Counted from the first letter of the stretch, positions 8,582 to 17,151 are shown. The stretch is 64,000 bases of DNA from Ferrimonas balearica (GCF_019802085.1 NZ_JAHVHV010000001.1:1428874-1492873); one strand, 5' to 3'. Translations and numbers: made by a program. The notes: generated from the letters alone by a model not told the origin.

Positions 8582-9544
8582 CTACTCCTCGCTTGGCAGG
8601 CTCACCTGCACCGGCACCCCGTTGGGCAGCGCGGCAGCGCTGTCGGGCAACTGGACCTCCGCCAGGTACATCAGGCGGCTGCGCTCGGACTGGTTCAGGG
8701 CGTAGTAGGGAGTGAACGCCGGCTCATTGCTGACCCAGCGCACCTGCCCCTCGATAGGGTTGTTGAGGCCATCAATCTTGACCGACAACGCCTGGCCCAC
8801 CTGGATGTGCACCCGGTAGGGTTCGGGCACGTAGACCCGGGCGTAGGGGGCCTTACCGGCCAGCACCACCGCCACCGGGCTGCCCACGGTCACCCGCTCC
8901 CCCAGGTTCCAGGGCAGGTTGTCCAGCACCCCGTCGCGGGTGGCCAGGATGGTGAGATCCGCCAGCCGCTTGCGCTCGCTGGCCAGCACCGCGTCCGCCG
9001 CGGCCAGCTCGGACTCGGCCATGCGCAGGTCCTCCTCCCGGGTGCCGTTGGTCAGCTCGCGAAGCTCCTCCTGGGCGCTGCGCAAAGTCGCGTCGGCGGC
9101 GTCGCGATTGGCCAGGGCCCGGTCCAGCTCCGCCTGGCTGACCATGCGACGGGCCACCAGGTCCTGGTTGCGCCGGTAGGTCTGCTGGGCGTCCACCAGG
9201 GTGGCCCGTGCCCCCGCCACCCGGGCCTGAGCGGCGGCCACCTCCTCCTCCCGGGCGCCGTTGCGCAGCTTCTCCAGGTTGGCCTGGGCGCGGGTGACGT
9301 CCGCCTCCGCCCGGGCCACCACCGCCTGTTGCTGACGGTCATCCAGCTTGACCAGCAGATCCCCCTGGCGGACGGCTTGGCCCTGGGGGATGGGCAGGGC
9401 CACCACCACCTCGTTAACCGTGGCGGTGTGGGCCACGCGGTCCCGCTCCAGGGTGCCCAGGGCCAGGCCCTGCTCATGGGGCGTGCAGCCGGCCAGCCAC
9501 ATGCCCAGAATACCCAGTGTGATTAACCCTGTAATCGCCCTCAT
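8582..9544 (-). CDS. HlyD-family membrane-fusion lipoprotein of the ABC exporter (YbhG-like)
   Basis: 320 aa from the ATG at 9544, chosen because it gives a clean lipoprotein signal (MRAITGLITLGILGMWLAGC); the open frame continues upstream to 9619. A split biotinyl-lipoyl domain (VNEVVVALPIPQGQAVRQG), a long alpha-helical hairpin rich in Ala/Arg/Glu (about residues 70-190, coiled coil) and a beta-barrel end follow. It bridges the ABC permease to an outer-membrane channel such as TolC; no channel gene is adjacent. It is first in the exporter operon. Confidence 0.92.
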   Translation of the reverse strand: MRAITGLITLGILGMWLAGCTPHEQGLALGTLERDRVAHTATVNEVVVALPIPQGQAVRQGDLLVKLDDRQQQAVVARAEADVTRAQANLEKLRNGAREEEVAAAQARVAGARATLVDAQQTYRRNQDLVARRMVSQAELDRALANRDAADATLRSAQEELRELTNGTREEDLRMAESELAAADAVLASERKRLADLTILATRDGVLDNLPWNLGERVTVGSPVAVVLAGKAPYARVYVPEPYRVHIQVGQALSVKIDGLNNPIEGQVRWVSNEPAFTPYYALNQSERSRLMYLAEVQLPDSAAALPNGVPVQVSLPSEE

Positions 9545-9612
9545 CCTGCCCCTCGTCTTGCGCTGAACGCCCTGGCCACCATGCCGTCCTCTACCCCCAA
9601 CTCTGGGTGAAT

Positions 9613-9625
9613 TAATCATTGATTA
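9613..9625. promoter_or_regulatory. Candidate operator upstream of the HlyD-ABC exporter operon
   Basis: TAATCA-T-TGATTA is a perfect 6-1-6 palindrome in an AT-rich island 69 bp upstream of the adaptor start codon. Enterobacterial ybh operons are controlled by a TetR repressor (CecR) binding a palindrome near the promoter; no repressor gene adjoins this one. Repressor identity is inference. Confidence 0.4.
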
Positions 9626-9716
9626 CAAGGTGATAAATTGCACAGATGGGGCCGGTTCGATTAACCCGGCATGTCAGGGGCTACACTGAAGCCATGGGCG
9701 GGCTTTGGAGCGGTCT

Positions 9717-10106
9717 ATGAGCGCGGAAGCGCGGGTCAGGATCCTGCAAACGGTGCTGCGTGTCGCCGCGGTGGTGATGGTGTTTGGCCTGTTGCCCCTG
9801 TCCTGGTTCTGGCCCTCCGGCTGGGCCTGGCACGAGGGGGGCCGAAACCTCTACTTCGAGATGATCCTGGGGCTGTACGCCACCCTGGGGGTGTTCCTGT
9901 TTTTTGCCGCCCGGGATCCCCTCTCCCACCGCAGCCTGATCTGGTTTACCGCCTGGTCGAGCCTGGTCCATGGCGCCATTATGATGGTGCAGGCGCTGTT
10001 GGATCATCGCCACTTCGGCCACCTGTGGGGGGACGTACCCGCCCTCTTTGTCCTGGCGGTGCTGATCTTCGTGCTGATGCCGAAAAAGGGCTGGGAGCTG
10101 AGCTGA
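9717..10106 (+). CDS. DUF6632-like four-helix membrane protein
   Basis: 129 aa from the ATG at 9717, preceded by GGAG at a 6-bp spacing; an in-frame TTG 12 bp earlier is less likely. Four hydrophobic segments alternate with short loops. The stretch YEMILG/LYATLGVFLFFAARDPLSHRS followed by FTAWSSLVHGAIMM is the pattern I associate with the DUF6632 family of small integral membrane proteins. Function is unknown. It is divergent from the exporter operon and stands alone. Confidence 0.75.
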   Translation: MSAEARVRILQTVLRVAAVVMVFGLLPLSWFWPSGWAWHEGGRNLYFEMILGLYATLGVFLFFAARDPLSHRSLIWFTAWSSLVHGAIMMVQALLDHRHFGHLWGDVPALFVLAVLIFVLMPKKGWELS

Positions 10107-10423
10107 TTTCCGTCCACTCAGACCGAGCGGTCTCCCGCTCGAGTTTGGGTCAATGCGTCTGCTTCGCCCCCTAAGGGCAGTTCATCGCGCCAAAAATCCA
10201 CGGTCACCAAAAGATCATAATACCATCAGATAACCAATCCCCACCTTCTATAACAGACACTTAGTGTTCAGTGTCCTGTCCTGGGCCGTGCCCAAAATCA
10301 CAGCATTAACATTACGTTAACACACCTGACACAGAGCAAATCCAAGTTTGGCGGCGACCCAGAGGTGGGCTGCGAGCCCCCCGGTCGAGCATGAATCCTG
10401 ACATTGAATGATCCGCGATTGGA
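10107..10423. other. Intergenic region upstream of the PhoX-like gene
   Basis: No gene is seen. A GAGCGG-TCTC-CCGCTC hairpin (10125-10140) with a weak following T run may end the preceding gene. An imperfect palindrome ACAGACACT/AGTGTCCTGT (10253-10279) and a GTTAA/TTAAC pair (10305-10321) lie in the AT-rich promoter zone. No convincing Pho box could be found. Confidence 0.4.
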
Positions 10424-12283
10424 ATGGCAAAAATGGACAACAAATTCAAACTCTCCCTGCTGAGCGCCGCCCTGCTGGTGGCCCTGGCAGGTTGCAACAC
10501 CGACGGCGACAATGGCGTCAATGGTCTGGACGGCGCCCAGGGCCCCCAGGGTGAAGCCGGTCCCCAGGGCCCCGCCGGTGAAAACGGCCAGGACGGGCAA
10601 GATGGCGAGAACGGCAGTAACGGCCAGTCCGGTGAGCTGACCCGCATCGCCACCGTGCCCCTGGGCGCCGAGGTAACGGGGATCTTCCTCACCGAACAGG
10701 GCGATCTCTTCTTCAACATCCAGCACCCCTCCAGCGCCAACGTCGAGCTGGACCACAACAACCTGCCCTACAACCGCGGCACCGTTGGGGTCCTGGCCGG
10801 CGTCGACTTCAACGCCCTGCCCATGGACCTGGTGGACTCCCCGGTCCCCGAATCCCCCAAGGAGCAGGAAACCGTGATGGCGGCCTACGGCCAGTACCAG
10901 ATCCTGGGCCAGAACGGCGACACCTACGAGGGTAAGCTGGCCGACGGCCTGGGCGTGGTGATGAGCCTGGACGGCAGCACCGCCGTGGTGGACACCGACA
11001 TGCCGGACTTCAACGCCTTCGTTCCCAACGGCGACGGCAAGGGCTACCTGTTCACCAACTGGGAGTACATCCCCGGTGGCATGAGCCGACTGGCCCTGGC
11101 CAAGCAGGCCGATGGCAGCTGGGTGGTGGAAGACGCCATGATGATCGACTTCTCCGCCGTTCACGGCACCGCCGCCAACTGCTTCGGCACCCTGACCCCC
11201 TGGGGCACCCCGCTCTCCTCCGAAGAGTGGATCGTCGACTCCAATGTCGCCGGCACCACCGAGGCGGACTGGAACATGCCTGGCAATTCCGACGTGGCCC
11301 GCATGGACACCATGACCGGTGCCGACTTCCCCAACCCCTACCGCTACGGCTACGTCATCGAGGTGACCGATCCCAAGGGCACCCCCACCCCGGCCAAGCA
11401 CTACGCCATGGGCCGCTACGAGCACGAAAACGCCGTGGTTATGCCGGACCAGCGCACCGTCTACCTGTCCCAGGACGACACCGGTGGTGTGATGTTCAAG
11501 TTCGTCGCCGACGCGGCGGGGGATCTCTCCTCCGGCACCCTGTACGGCGCCAAACTGACCCAGGACGCCGGCAGCACCGAGCCCCAGACCACTGGCTTTG
11601 ATGTCGAGTGGATCGCGCTGGGCAGCGCCAACAACGACGAGGTGGAAGCCTGGATCGCCGAGTTCGACGGCATCGACAGCAGCGACTACGTCGATGGCCA
11701 GTCCAACTACCTGACCCTGGCCGACGTCCAGGCCTGGGCCGATGGTGCCGCCACCTACCCCACGGTCGCCGAAGGCGGCAACCCGGTGACCGCCGGCCAG
11801 CCCATGGACAACCGCGTGGTGTTCCTGGAGTCCCGCCAGGCCGCCAACCTCAAAGGCGCCACCGCGGAGTTTCGCAAGCTCGAGGGGATCAACATCAACG
11901 CCAAGCGCGCCGAGGAAGCGGTGGACGGCACGGACCTCATCGCTGGCGAGGACGTCACCGAGGCCTACGTCTACTTCGCCATCGCCGATCTGGACAACAC
12001 CATGATCGACGGTGAGGGGGACATCGCCCTGTCCAGCCGGGTGAAGGATTGCGGCGGCGTCTACCGCATGCCGCTGATGGCCGGTTACGACGTCAACCGC
12101 ATCGAGCCGGTGATCATGGGCTCCACCTACCGCGACAGCCTGACCGGCGCCGAGCGCTGCGACGTCAGCCAGCTGTCCCAGCCGGACAATGTCCTGGTGA
12201 TGGACGACGGCCGGATCCTCATCGGTGAGGATGGCTTCCAGGTCAACAACACCCTGTGGATGTACCGTCCGGTGGTCAACTGA
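10424..12283 (+). CDS. PhoX-like (DUF839) lipoprotein with a collagen-like Gly-X-Y segment
   Basis: 619 aa; a second ATG lies three codons in. The signal sequence ends in the lipobox LAGC, so the protein is likely lipid-anchored. Residues about 25-65 are a run of Gly-X-Y triplets (NGLDGAQGPQGEAGPQGPAG and onwards), a collagen-like stalk. The remainder matches the DUF839/PhoX fold: repeated acidic blades, NWEYIPGGMSRL, YGYVIEVTDPKG, MGRYEHENAVVMPD, VYLSQDDTGGVMFKF and SPNPR-like closing blades. Canonical PhoX is a Tat-exported Ca2+/Fe phosphatase; here export looks like Sec/lipoprotein, and phosphatase activity is inference. A strong terminator follows and the cytochrome gene starts 61 bp later. 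Confidence 0.82.
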   Translation: MAKMDNKFKLSLLSAALLVALAGCNTDGDNGVNGLDGAQGPQGEAGPQGPAGENGQDGQDGENGSNGQSGELTRIATVPLGAEVTGIFLTEQGDLFFNIQHPSSANVELDHNNLPYNRGTVGVLAGVDFNALPMDLVDSPVPESPKEQETVMAAYGQYQILGQNGDTYEGKLADGLGVVMSLDGSTAVVDTDMPDFNAFVPNGDGKGYLFTNWEYIPGGMSRLALAKQADGSWVVEDAMMIDFSAVHGTAANCFGTLTPWGTPLSSEEWIVDSNVAGTTEADWNMPGNSDVARMDTMTGADFPNPYRYGYVIEVTDPKGTPTPAKHYAMGRYEHENAVVMPDQRTVYLSQDDTGGVMFKFVADAAGDLSSGTLYGAKLTQDAGSTEPQTTGFDVEWIALGSANNDEVEAWIAEFDGIDSSDYVDGQSNYLTLADVQAWADGAATYPTVAEGGNPVTAGQPMDNRVVFLESRQAANLKGATAEFRKLEGININAKRAEEAVDGTDLIAGEDVTEAYVYFAIADLDNTMIDGEGDIALSSRVKDCGGVYRMPLMAGYDVNRIEPVIMGSTYRDSLTGAERCDVSQLSQPDNVLVMDDGRILIGEDGFQVNNTLWMYRPVVN

Positions 12284-12297
12284 GACCCCTGACCGAC

Positions 12298-12327
12298 GCC
12301 GGGGCGGCAGCCCGCCCCGGCCTTTTT
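12298..12327 (+). terminator. Rho-independent terminator after the PhoX-like gene
   Basis: Perfect 10-bp stem GCCGGGGCGG/CCGCCCCGGC with a 4-nt loop (12308-12311), followed by CTTTTTT. It lies 15 bp after the stop codon. Confidence 0.9.
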
Positions 12328-12344
12328 TGCGGCGAAGAACGACA

Positions 12345-13985
12345 ATGAAGACTCCCCACCTGCTCCTGCTGACTCTGCTGAGCCTGCCCGCCTTGGGACA
12401 GGAATCCACGCCACTGGCCCTGCGCGATGACATCGCCGCCGCCGACTACCTGACCCACGACGTACTCTACAACGGCGAATCGGTGATCCCGCCCCAGTGC
12501 TACACCCGCACCGAGGGCCGCCACAACCCCTGCTATGTCTGCCACCAAAGCTACCAGGATGACCGCCCCAACGTGATGAACGACGGGGATCTTCAGGGCA
12601 GCTACGACTTCTCCGAACTGGGCTTCAACAACCATTGGCAAAACCTGTTCAAGGACCGCCGAGGGGCCATCGCCGAGATAAGCGACACCGAGATCGACGC
12701 CTACGTGAACCAGGACAATTACGGCCCCTGGATAGCCGCACTCAAAGCCGGTGACTGGCAGGGGGCGATCCCGGAGATCCGCAACCTGGCCTACCCCGAC
12801 AAAGCCTTCGACGCCCAGGGGTTCGCCCGCGACGGCAGCCACTGGGTGGCCTTCAACTACAAACCCTTTCCCAGCACCTTCTGGCCCACCAACGGCTCCG
12901 CCGGGGATGTGATGATCCGCCTGCCCGCCCCCTTCCGCCAGTTGGCAGGGCGGGAGAGCCGGGATCTCTACCTGGCCAACCTGAGCCTGCTGGAGATGGC
13001 CATCAAGGGCCTGGACACCCTGAGCGTGCCGCCCCTGTCGGAAACCACCCTGGGGCTGGATCTGAACGGCGACGGCCGTCTGTCCGACGGCGTCACCCAG
13101 GTTACCGCCCGCGACCACTACCTGGGGGACGCCGCCGACGAGCCGGTGGTGGCGATGATCTACCCCAAGGACACCGAGCTTTTGCACACGGTGCGCTACC
13201 TCAAGGTGGACGCCCAGGGCAACATCCTGCCGGCACCGCGGATGAAGGAGGTGCGCTACATGCGCAAGCACACGGACACCACGGCGCTGCAACTGCGCTC
13301 CGCCTACTACCAGGAGCAGAAGGAGAAGGTGTTCGAGCAGTTGCCCAGGTCCACCTTCCACGGCGACAGGGGGCTGGCCAACAACTTCGGTTGGACCCTG
13401 GATGGCCACATCGAGGACGCCAGCGGCCAATTGCGCCAGCAACACGCCCAGGAGTTGGCCTTTTGCAACGGCTGCCATAAGACCATCGGCACCACCATCG
13501 ACCAGGTGTTCTCCTTCGCCCGCAAGGTGGACGGGGCCCAAGGATGGGGCTACCTGGACCTGGCGACCCAACAGGACGTCCCGGCCCGGGGGGAGCGCCG
13601 AGGCGAGTACCTGACCTACCTGGAGCGGGTCGGCGGTGGCGACGAGTTTCGGCAAAACGCCGAGATGCTGGCCCGCTGGTTCCACCCGGACGGCTCGGTA
13701 AACGCCGCTAAGGTCCAGTCTGTTTCGCACCTGGGGGCGCTGATCCTGCCCTCCGCCGAGCGGGCCCGCCAGCTCAACAAGGCCTATCGCCTTATCGTGG
13801 CCGAGCAGAGCTACCTGTTTGGGCGGGACGCCGTGTTGGCCCCGGCCAGCAACGTCTACCGCCAGGTGGACCCGGACGCCGTGCCCCTGCCCGAGCCGCA
13901 CCACCACCGTTTCGATCTGCGCCTGGACTGGCGGGCCGCCGGCATCGCCCTGCCCCCGGCTCTGCGCGCTCAGGGGGCCGAGTGA
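12345..13985 (+). CDS. Exported dihaem c-type cytochrome-like protein
   Basis: 546 aa from the ATG at 12345, the first residue of a good Sec signal peptide (MKTPHLLLLTLLSLPALGQ). Two haem c motifs are visible: CYVCH about 65 residues in and CNGCH about residue 380. The two are separated by a long domain with no further CXXCH. There is no membrane anchor, so the mature protein should be periplasmic. The haem sites imply electron transfer or peroxidase-like chemistry, but I cannot name the family. It follows the PhoX-like terminator, and its stop overlaps the next gene by 1 bp (TGATG), so the cytochrome and membrane protein form an operon. Confidence 0.75.
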   Translation: MKTPHLLLLTLLSLPALGQESTPLALRDDIAAADYLTHDVLYNGESVIPPQCYTRTEGRHNPCYVCHQSYQDDRPNVMNDGDLQGSYDFSELGFNNHWQNLFKDRRGAIAEISDTEIDAYVNQDNYGPWIAALKAGDWQGAIPEIRNLAYPDKAFDAQGFARDGSHWVAFNYKPFPSTFWPTNGSAGDVMIRLPAPFRQLAGRESRDLYLANLSLLEMAIKGLDTLSVPPLSETTLGLDLNGDGRLSDGVTQVTARDHYLGDAADEPVVAMIYPKDTELLHTVRYLKVDAQGNILPAPRMKEVRYMRKHTDTTALQLRSAYYQEQKEKVFEQLPRSTFHGDRGLANNFGWTLDGHIEDASGQLRQQHAQELAFCNGCHKTIGTTIDQVFSFARKVDGAQGWGYLDLATQQDVPARGERRGEYLTYLERVGGGDEFRQNAEMLARWFHPDGSVNAAKVQSVSHLGALILPSAERARQLNKAYRLIVAEQSYLFGRDAVLAPASNVYRQVDPDAVPLPEPHHHRFDLRLDWRAAGIALPPALRAQGAE

Positions 13986-14659
13986 TGAGCCCGGATCTGT
14001 TCTGGCTGAGCTGTCTGGCCATGGGGGCGGGGATCGGAGCCGATGTGGCCCTGGCCAGCGCCACCACCGCCTCCCTGCCCCGTCGGGCAAGGCTGTGGTG
14101 GCTGAGCGGGGTGACCGCCACCCACACCCTGTTCCCCATGGTCGGCTACCTGCTCACCGCCTGGAGCGTGCGCAGTGCCCCGGATCTGATGCCGCTGGTG
14201 GGGCTGGTGGCCGCCGGACTGCTGTTCCACTTCTACCTCGGTGAGCTGTTCGGAGACGGCGACGCGCCGTCGTGCCACCCGGGACAGCTGAGCCTCACCC
14301 TGCTGCTGGCCATCAGCTACGACGCCCTCTGGTCCGGCCCGGCCAAGTCCGCCCAGGTGGTGGACTGGCCCCTGTGGTGGGTCTGGGCCTCCTTCGCGGT
14401 GGTGGGGGTGGTGGTGCTGGGCTTTGCCCTGGTGGGCATGGCCCTGGGCCGCTGGTTGATGGCCCGGCTGCCGTTGAGCGCGTCCCTGCGTTACCTGCAA
14501 CTGGTGATCCTGGGCTACTTCGGTGCCCTGGCCCTGTGCCGCTACTGCCTTTCGCTGGAGCTGCACAGCGCCACACTGCTGACGGCCTCGGCCCTCGTCA
14601 CCGCGGCGTTGCAGTTGCGCGGCCGGCCCCAGGCGTTGCAGCCCCGACGCCAGCTCTAA
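13985..14659 (+). CDS. Six-helix membrane protein resembling the LysE/MntP transporter superfamily
   Basis: 224 aa from the ATG overlapping the upstream stop. About six transmembrane helices can be drawn. Two similar motifs sit in helix one (MGAGIGADVALASATTASL) and helix four (LLLAISYDALWSGPAKSAQ). Each has an intramembrane Asp followed by a small-residue-rich turn, like the paired D-A-x-x-x-G motifs of MntP/LysE-type exporters. That suggests a cation or small-molecule exporter, but the match is distant and is inference. It is translationally coupled to the dihaem protein, hinting at a shared job at the membrane, possibly in metal or redox handling. Confidence 0.6.
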   Translation: MSPDLFWLSCLAMGAGIGADVALASATTASLPRRARLWWLSGVTATHTLFPMVGYLLTAWSVRSAPDLMPLVGLVAAGLLFHFYLGELFGDGDAPSCHPGQLSLTLLLAISYDALWSGPAKSAQVVDWPLWWVWASFAVVGVVVLGFALVGMALGRWLMARLPLSASLRYLQLVILGYFGALALCRYCLSLELHSATLLTASALVTAALQLRGRPQALQPRRQL

Positions 14660-14692
14660 TCCCAACGGTGGCTGAACAGCGCGGTGAACGCC

Positions 14693-14722
14693 TTGTTCTT
14701 TGGGCCAAACAGTCAGTACAAT
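14693..14722 (+). promoter_or_regulatory. Sigma-70-type promoter of the leader-secD-secF-chaA operon
   Basis: TTGTTC (14693-14698), 18-bp spacer, TACAAT (14717-14722). Transcription would start near 14729, about 43 nt before the TTG start of the leader gene. Confidence 0.6.
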
Positions 14723-14771
14723 ACGGGCGCGCCGAATCCGTCGGCCGCGCGTTCAATTCGGGAGTTGCCCC

Positions 14772-15200
14772 TTGGCCCTACTGCGTCTGTTGCTGATCAC
14801 CCTGGTCATGAGCTTTACCGCTCAGGCCGGTGCGCACCTGGGCGGTGGTCAGTGGCCGATCCCCCCGAGCCTGTCCATCGACGCCCCCGTCGAGGCAAAA
14901 CGCGCCCCCGCCGTCACCCCCGAAGATCTTCAGGCCCCCGGCCACGAAGCAGACTGGGGCCTGACCGGCAACCCTCGACTGATCAACGCCTTCCAGTACC
15001 AGGTGCCCCTGCAACAGCCGGAGTACCGCCTGGCCATTGAGCTGCCGGTGCCCCAACCGGACGCCCTGCTGCCCGGCTACGCCGAACCCCGTCCACCGGG
15101 CACCGACTGGGCCCTGATCGCCCCGCCCTCCATCTCCCACCTCGCCGGGTGGAAGGAGAGCAACCTGCTGTACAGCCGTCTCGCCCGACTGCGCGCCTGA
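14772..15200 (+). CDS. VemP-like secreted leader protein, putative translation-arrest sensor for secDF
   Basis: 142 aa from a TTG start with GGGAG (14760-14764) at 7-bp spacing; the longer frame lacks a usable signal sequence. Residues 1-20 are a Sec signal peptide (MALLRLLLITLVMSFTAQAG). The middle is Pro-rich with no known domain. The C-terminus, ISHLAGWKESNLLYSRLARL (121-140), closely resembles the arrest segment of Vibrio VemP, which from memory contains a GWKETNAMY-like core. The Trp lies 16 residues from the end, about as in VemP. VemP stalls its own translation until pulled by the export machinery, and thereby controls secDF2. Here secD follows 157 nt downstream, behind a leader that hides its ribosome site. 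The homology claim is from memory and unaligned. The alternative is an unrelated secreted protein. Confidence 0.7.
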   Translation: MALLRLLLITLVMSFTAQAGAHLGGGQWPIPPSLSIDAPVEAKRAPAVTPEDLQAPGHEADWGLTGNPRLINAFQYQVPLQQPEYRLAIELPVPQPDALLPGYAEPRPPGTDWALIAPPSISHLAGWKESNLLYSRLARLRA

Positions 15201-15352
15201 ACCTGTCCCCCGGCAGGCCCCGCCTGCCCTTCGTCATGAGTGTTTTGCGTCTCGCCCCTTTGGGCTGAGCGGCGCTCATGCCTTGCAGCGTCCCCGGTAA
15301 CCCCATCGGCGTCGCTGCCTGTGCCGGCCTCATACCGGCTCAACGACAGGTT
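15200..15352 (+). promoter_or_regulatory. Structured leader RNA sequestering the secD ribosome-binding site
   Basis: AACCTGTC (15200-15207), at the leader stop codon, is perfectly complementary over 8 bp to GACAGGTT (15345-15352), the secD Shine-Dalgarno region. Three hairpins lie inside: GGCAGGC/GCCTGCC (15212-15228), CATGAG/CTCATG (15235-15280) enclosing GCCC-CTTT-GGGC, and GCCGG/CCGGC (15323-15339). A ribosome stalled near codon 140 (15189-15191) would reach about 15204 and open the long-range helix. This is the arrangement known for vemP-secDF2 and secM-secA. Confidence 0.7.
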
Positions 15353-15357
15353 TTCAA

Positions 15358-17151
15358 ATGAAACAGCCCAACAAGGCGGTGATGAACCGCAACGCCCTGT
15401 GGCAGTACCTGGTACTGGCCACCACCATAGTGATCCTGGCCCTCAGCGCCCTGCCCAGCTGGTACGGCGAAGATCCGGCCATCGACATCCGCTGGCAACC
15501 CGGCTACGCCGAGGACGCCACCACCACCACCCGCACCCTGGAGCAGCTGGGGATCCCGGTCAAATGGGTCCAGCAGGAGGGCGATCACACCCGCATCGTC
15601 CTGGCCGACGGCGAGCAGCAGTTTGCCGCCCAGGCGGCCCTCACCGAACGCCTCGATGACCAGGCCAGCCTGGCTTTGTCCCAGCAGGCCGCCGCCCCGG
15701 CCTGGCTTCAGACCCTGGGGTTCAGTCCCATCACCCTGGGTCTGGACCTGCGTGGCGGCGTCCAGTTCCTGCTGGACATCGACATGGACCCGGTGCTCAA
15801 GCAGCACCAGGAGGCGCTGGTGCAGAGCCTGCGTCCCCTGCTGCGGGGCACCACCATTCAACCCCTGGCGGATCACAGCGTTCGCCTGGGCGCCTTGAGT
15901 GACGCCCAACAGAGCGAACTGCGCCAGACGCTGCGCCGGGACCACCCCCAGTGGCAGCTGCGCAGCCAGGGTGACGGCAGCGTACTGAGCCTGAACGGCG
16001 AAGAGGTGAACGAGCTGACCCGCCTGACCGTGGTGCAAAACCTGCAGATCCTGCGCAGCCGCATCGAGGAGCTGGGGATCACCGAGGCGGTGGTTCAGCG
16101 CCAGGGCAGCCAGCGGATCCGCATCGAGCTGCCCGGGGTGCAGGACCCCACCGCCGCCAAGGCGGTGATCGGCGCCACCACCAGCCTGGCGTTCTACGAG
16201 CTCAACCACGACCACCCCGCCAACGGCCAATGGCTGAGCCAAGGCAACGGCGAGCCCCTCTCCGTCAAGCGCCGGCCGGTGCTCACCGGCGAGCACATCG
16301 TCGACGCCCGGGCCAGCCTGGATGAGATGTCCCGGGCCGTGGTCAACATCACCCTGGACAGCGACGGCGGCCGGGCCATGTCCCGCTTCACCCGGGACAA
16401 CATCGGCCAGCCCATGGCCACCGCCTACACCGAGTACCGCCAGGACGCCGACGGGCAAAGCATCGCCGACACCGAGGTGATCAGCGTCGCCACCATCCAG
16501 GCCCAGCTGGGCAGCCGCTTTGTCATCACCGGCACCGGCACCCTGGCGGACGCCCAGCAACTGGCGCTGCTGTTGCGGGCCGGCTCCCTGACCGCGCCGG
16601 TGCAGATCGTCGAGGAGCGCACCATTGGCCCAAGCCTTGGGGCCGAGAACATCCAGAACGGCATGACCGCCCTGGCGGTGGGCATGGGCCTGACCCTGGC
16701 CTTTATGGGCCTGTGGTATCGACGCCTGGGCTGGGTGGCCAATGTCGCCCTGGTGACCAACCTGGTGTTGCTGCTGGGCCTGCTGGCGCTCATTCCCGGG
16801 GCGGTGCTGACCCTGCCGGGGATCGCCGGCCTGGTGCTCACCGTGGGGATGGCGGTGGACACCAATGTGCTGATTTTCGAGCGCATTAGGGACATGTTGC
16901 GGCGCGGCCACAGCCTGGCCCGGGCGGTGCACCTGGGTTTTGACAAGGCCACCACCACCATCTGGGACGCCAACCTGACCACCATGATCACCGCCATGAT
17001 CCTCTACGCCATCGGCAACGGTCCGATCCAGGGCTTTGCCCTGACCCTGGGGCTGGGCCTGATGACCAGCATGTTCACCGGGATCCTGCTCTCCCGCACC
17101 CTTATCAACCTGGTCTGGGGCCAGGACAACCGTCGCAAGGTGACCGTATGA
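15358..17151 (+). CDS. secD: Protein translocase subunit SecD
   Basis: 597 aa, near the usual length. It shows an N-terminal transmembrane helix (residues about 12-30), the DLRGGVQFLLDIDMD start of the P1 domain, a large periplasmic head, and five C-terminal helices with the conserved MAVDTNVLIFERIRDMLRRG. The Asp there belongs to the ion path. SecD with SecF uses the proton or sodium gradient to pull exported proteins from SecYEG. yajC and tgt, the usual neighbours of the main secDF locus, are absent. This may therefore be a second, conditionally expressed copy like Vibrio secDF2, which is inference. Its ribosome site appears masked by the leader RNA. It overlaps secF by 4 bp. Confidence 0.97.
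   Translation: MKQPNKAVMNRNALWQYLVLATTIVILALSALPSWYGEDPAIDIRWQPGYAEDATTTTRTLEQLGIPVKWVQQEGDHTRIVLADGEQQFAAQAALTERLDDQASLALSQQAAAPAWLQTLGFSPITLGLDLRGGVQFLLDIDMDPVLKQHQEALVQSLRPLLRGTTIQPLADHSVRLGALSDAQQSELRQTLRRDHPQWQLRSQGDGSVLSLNGEEVNELTRLTVVQNLQILRSRIEELGITEAVVQRQGSQRIRIELPGVQDPTAAKAVIGATTSLAFYELNHDHPANGQWLSQGNGEPLSVKRRPVLTGEHIVDARASLDEMSRAVVNITLDSDGGRAMSRFTRDNIGQPMATAYTEYRQDADGQSIADTEVISVATIQAQLGSRFVITGTGTLADAQQLALLLRAGSLTAPVQIVEERTIGPSLGAENIQNGMTALAVGMGLTLAFMGLWYRRLGWVANVALVTNLVLLLGLLALIPGAVLTLPGIAGLVLTVGMAVDTNVLIFERIRDMLRRGHSLARAVHLGFDKATTTIWDANLTTMITAMILYAIGNGPIQGFALTLGLGLMTSMFTGILLSRTLINLVWGQDNRRKVTV

Noticed and set aside
10298-12433. Long antisense frame (711 codons) opposite the PhoX-like gene
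   Set aside because: It is made of Gly/Val/His-rich low-complexity sequence, the usual shadow of a high-GC gene; no ribosome site or family motif.
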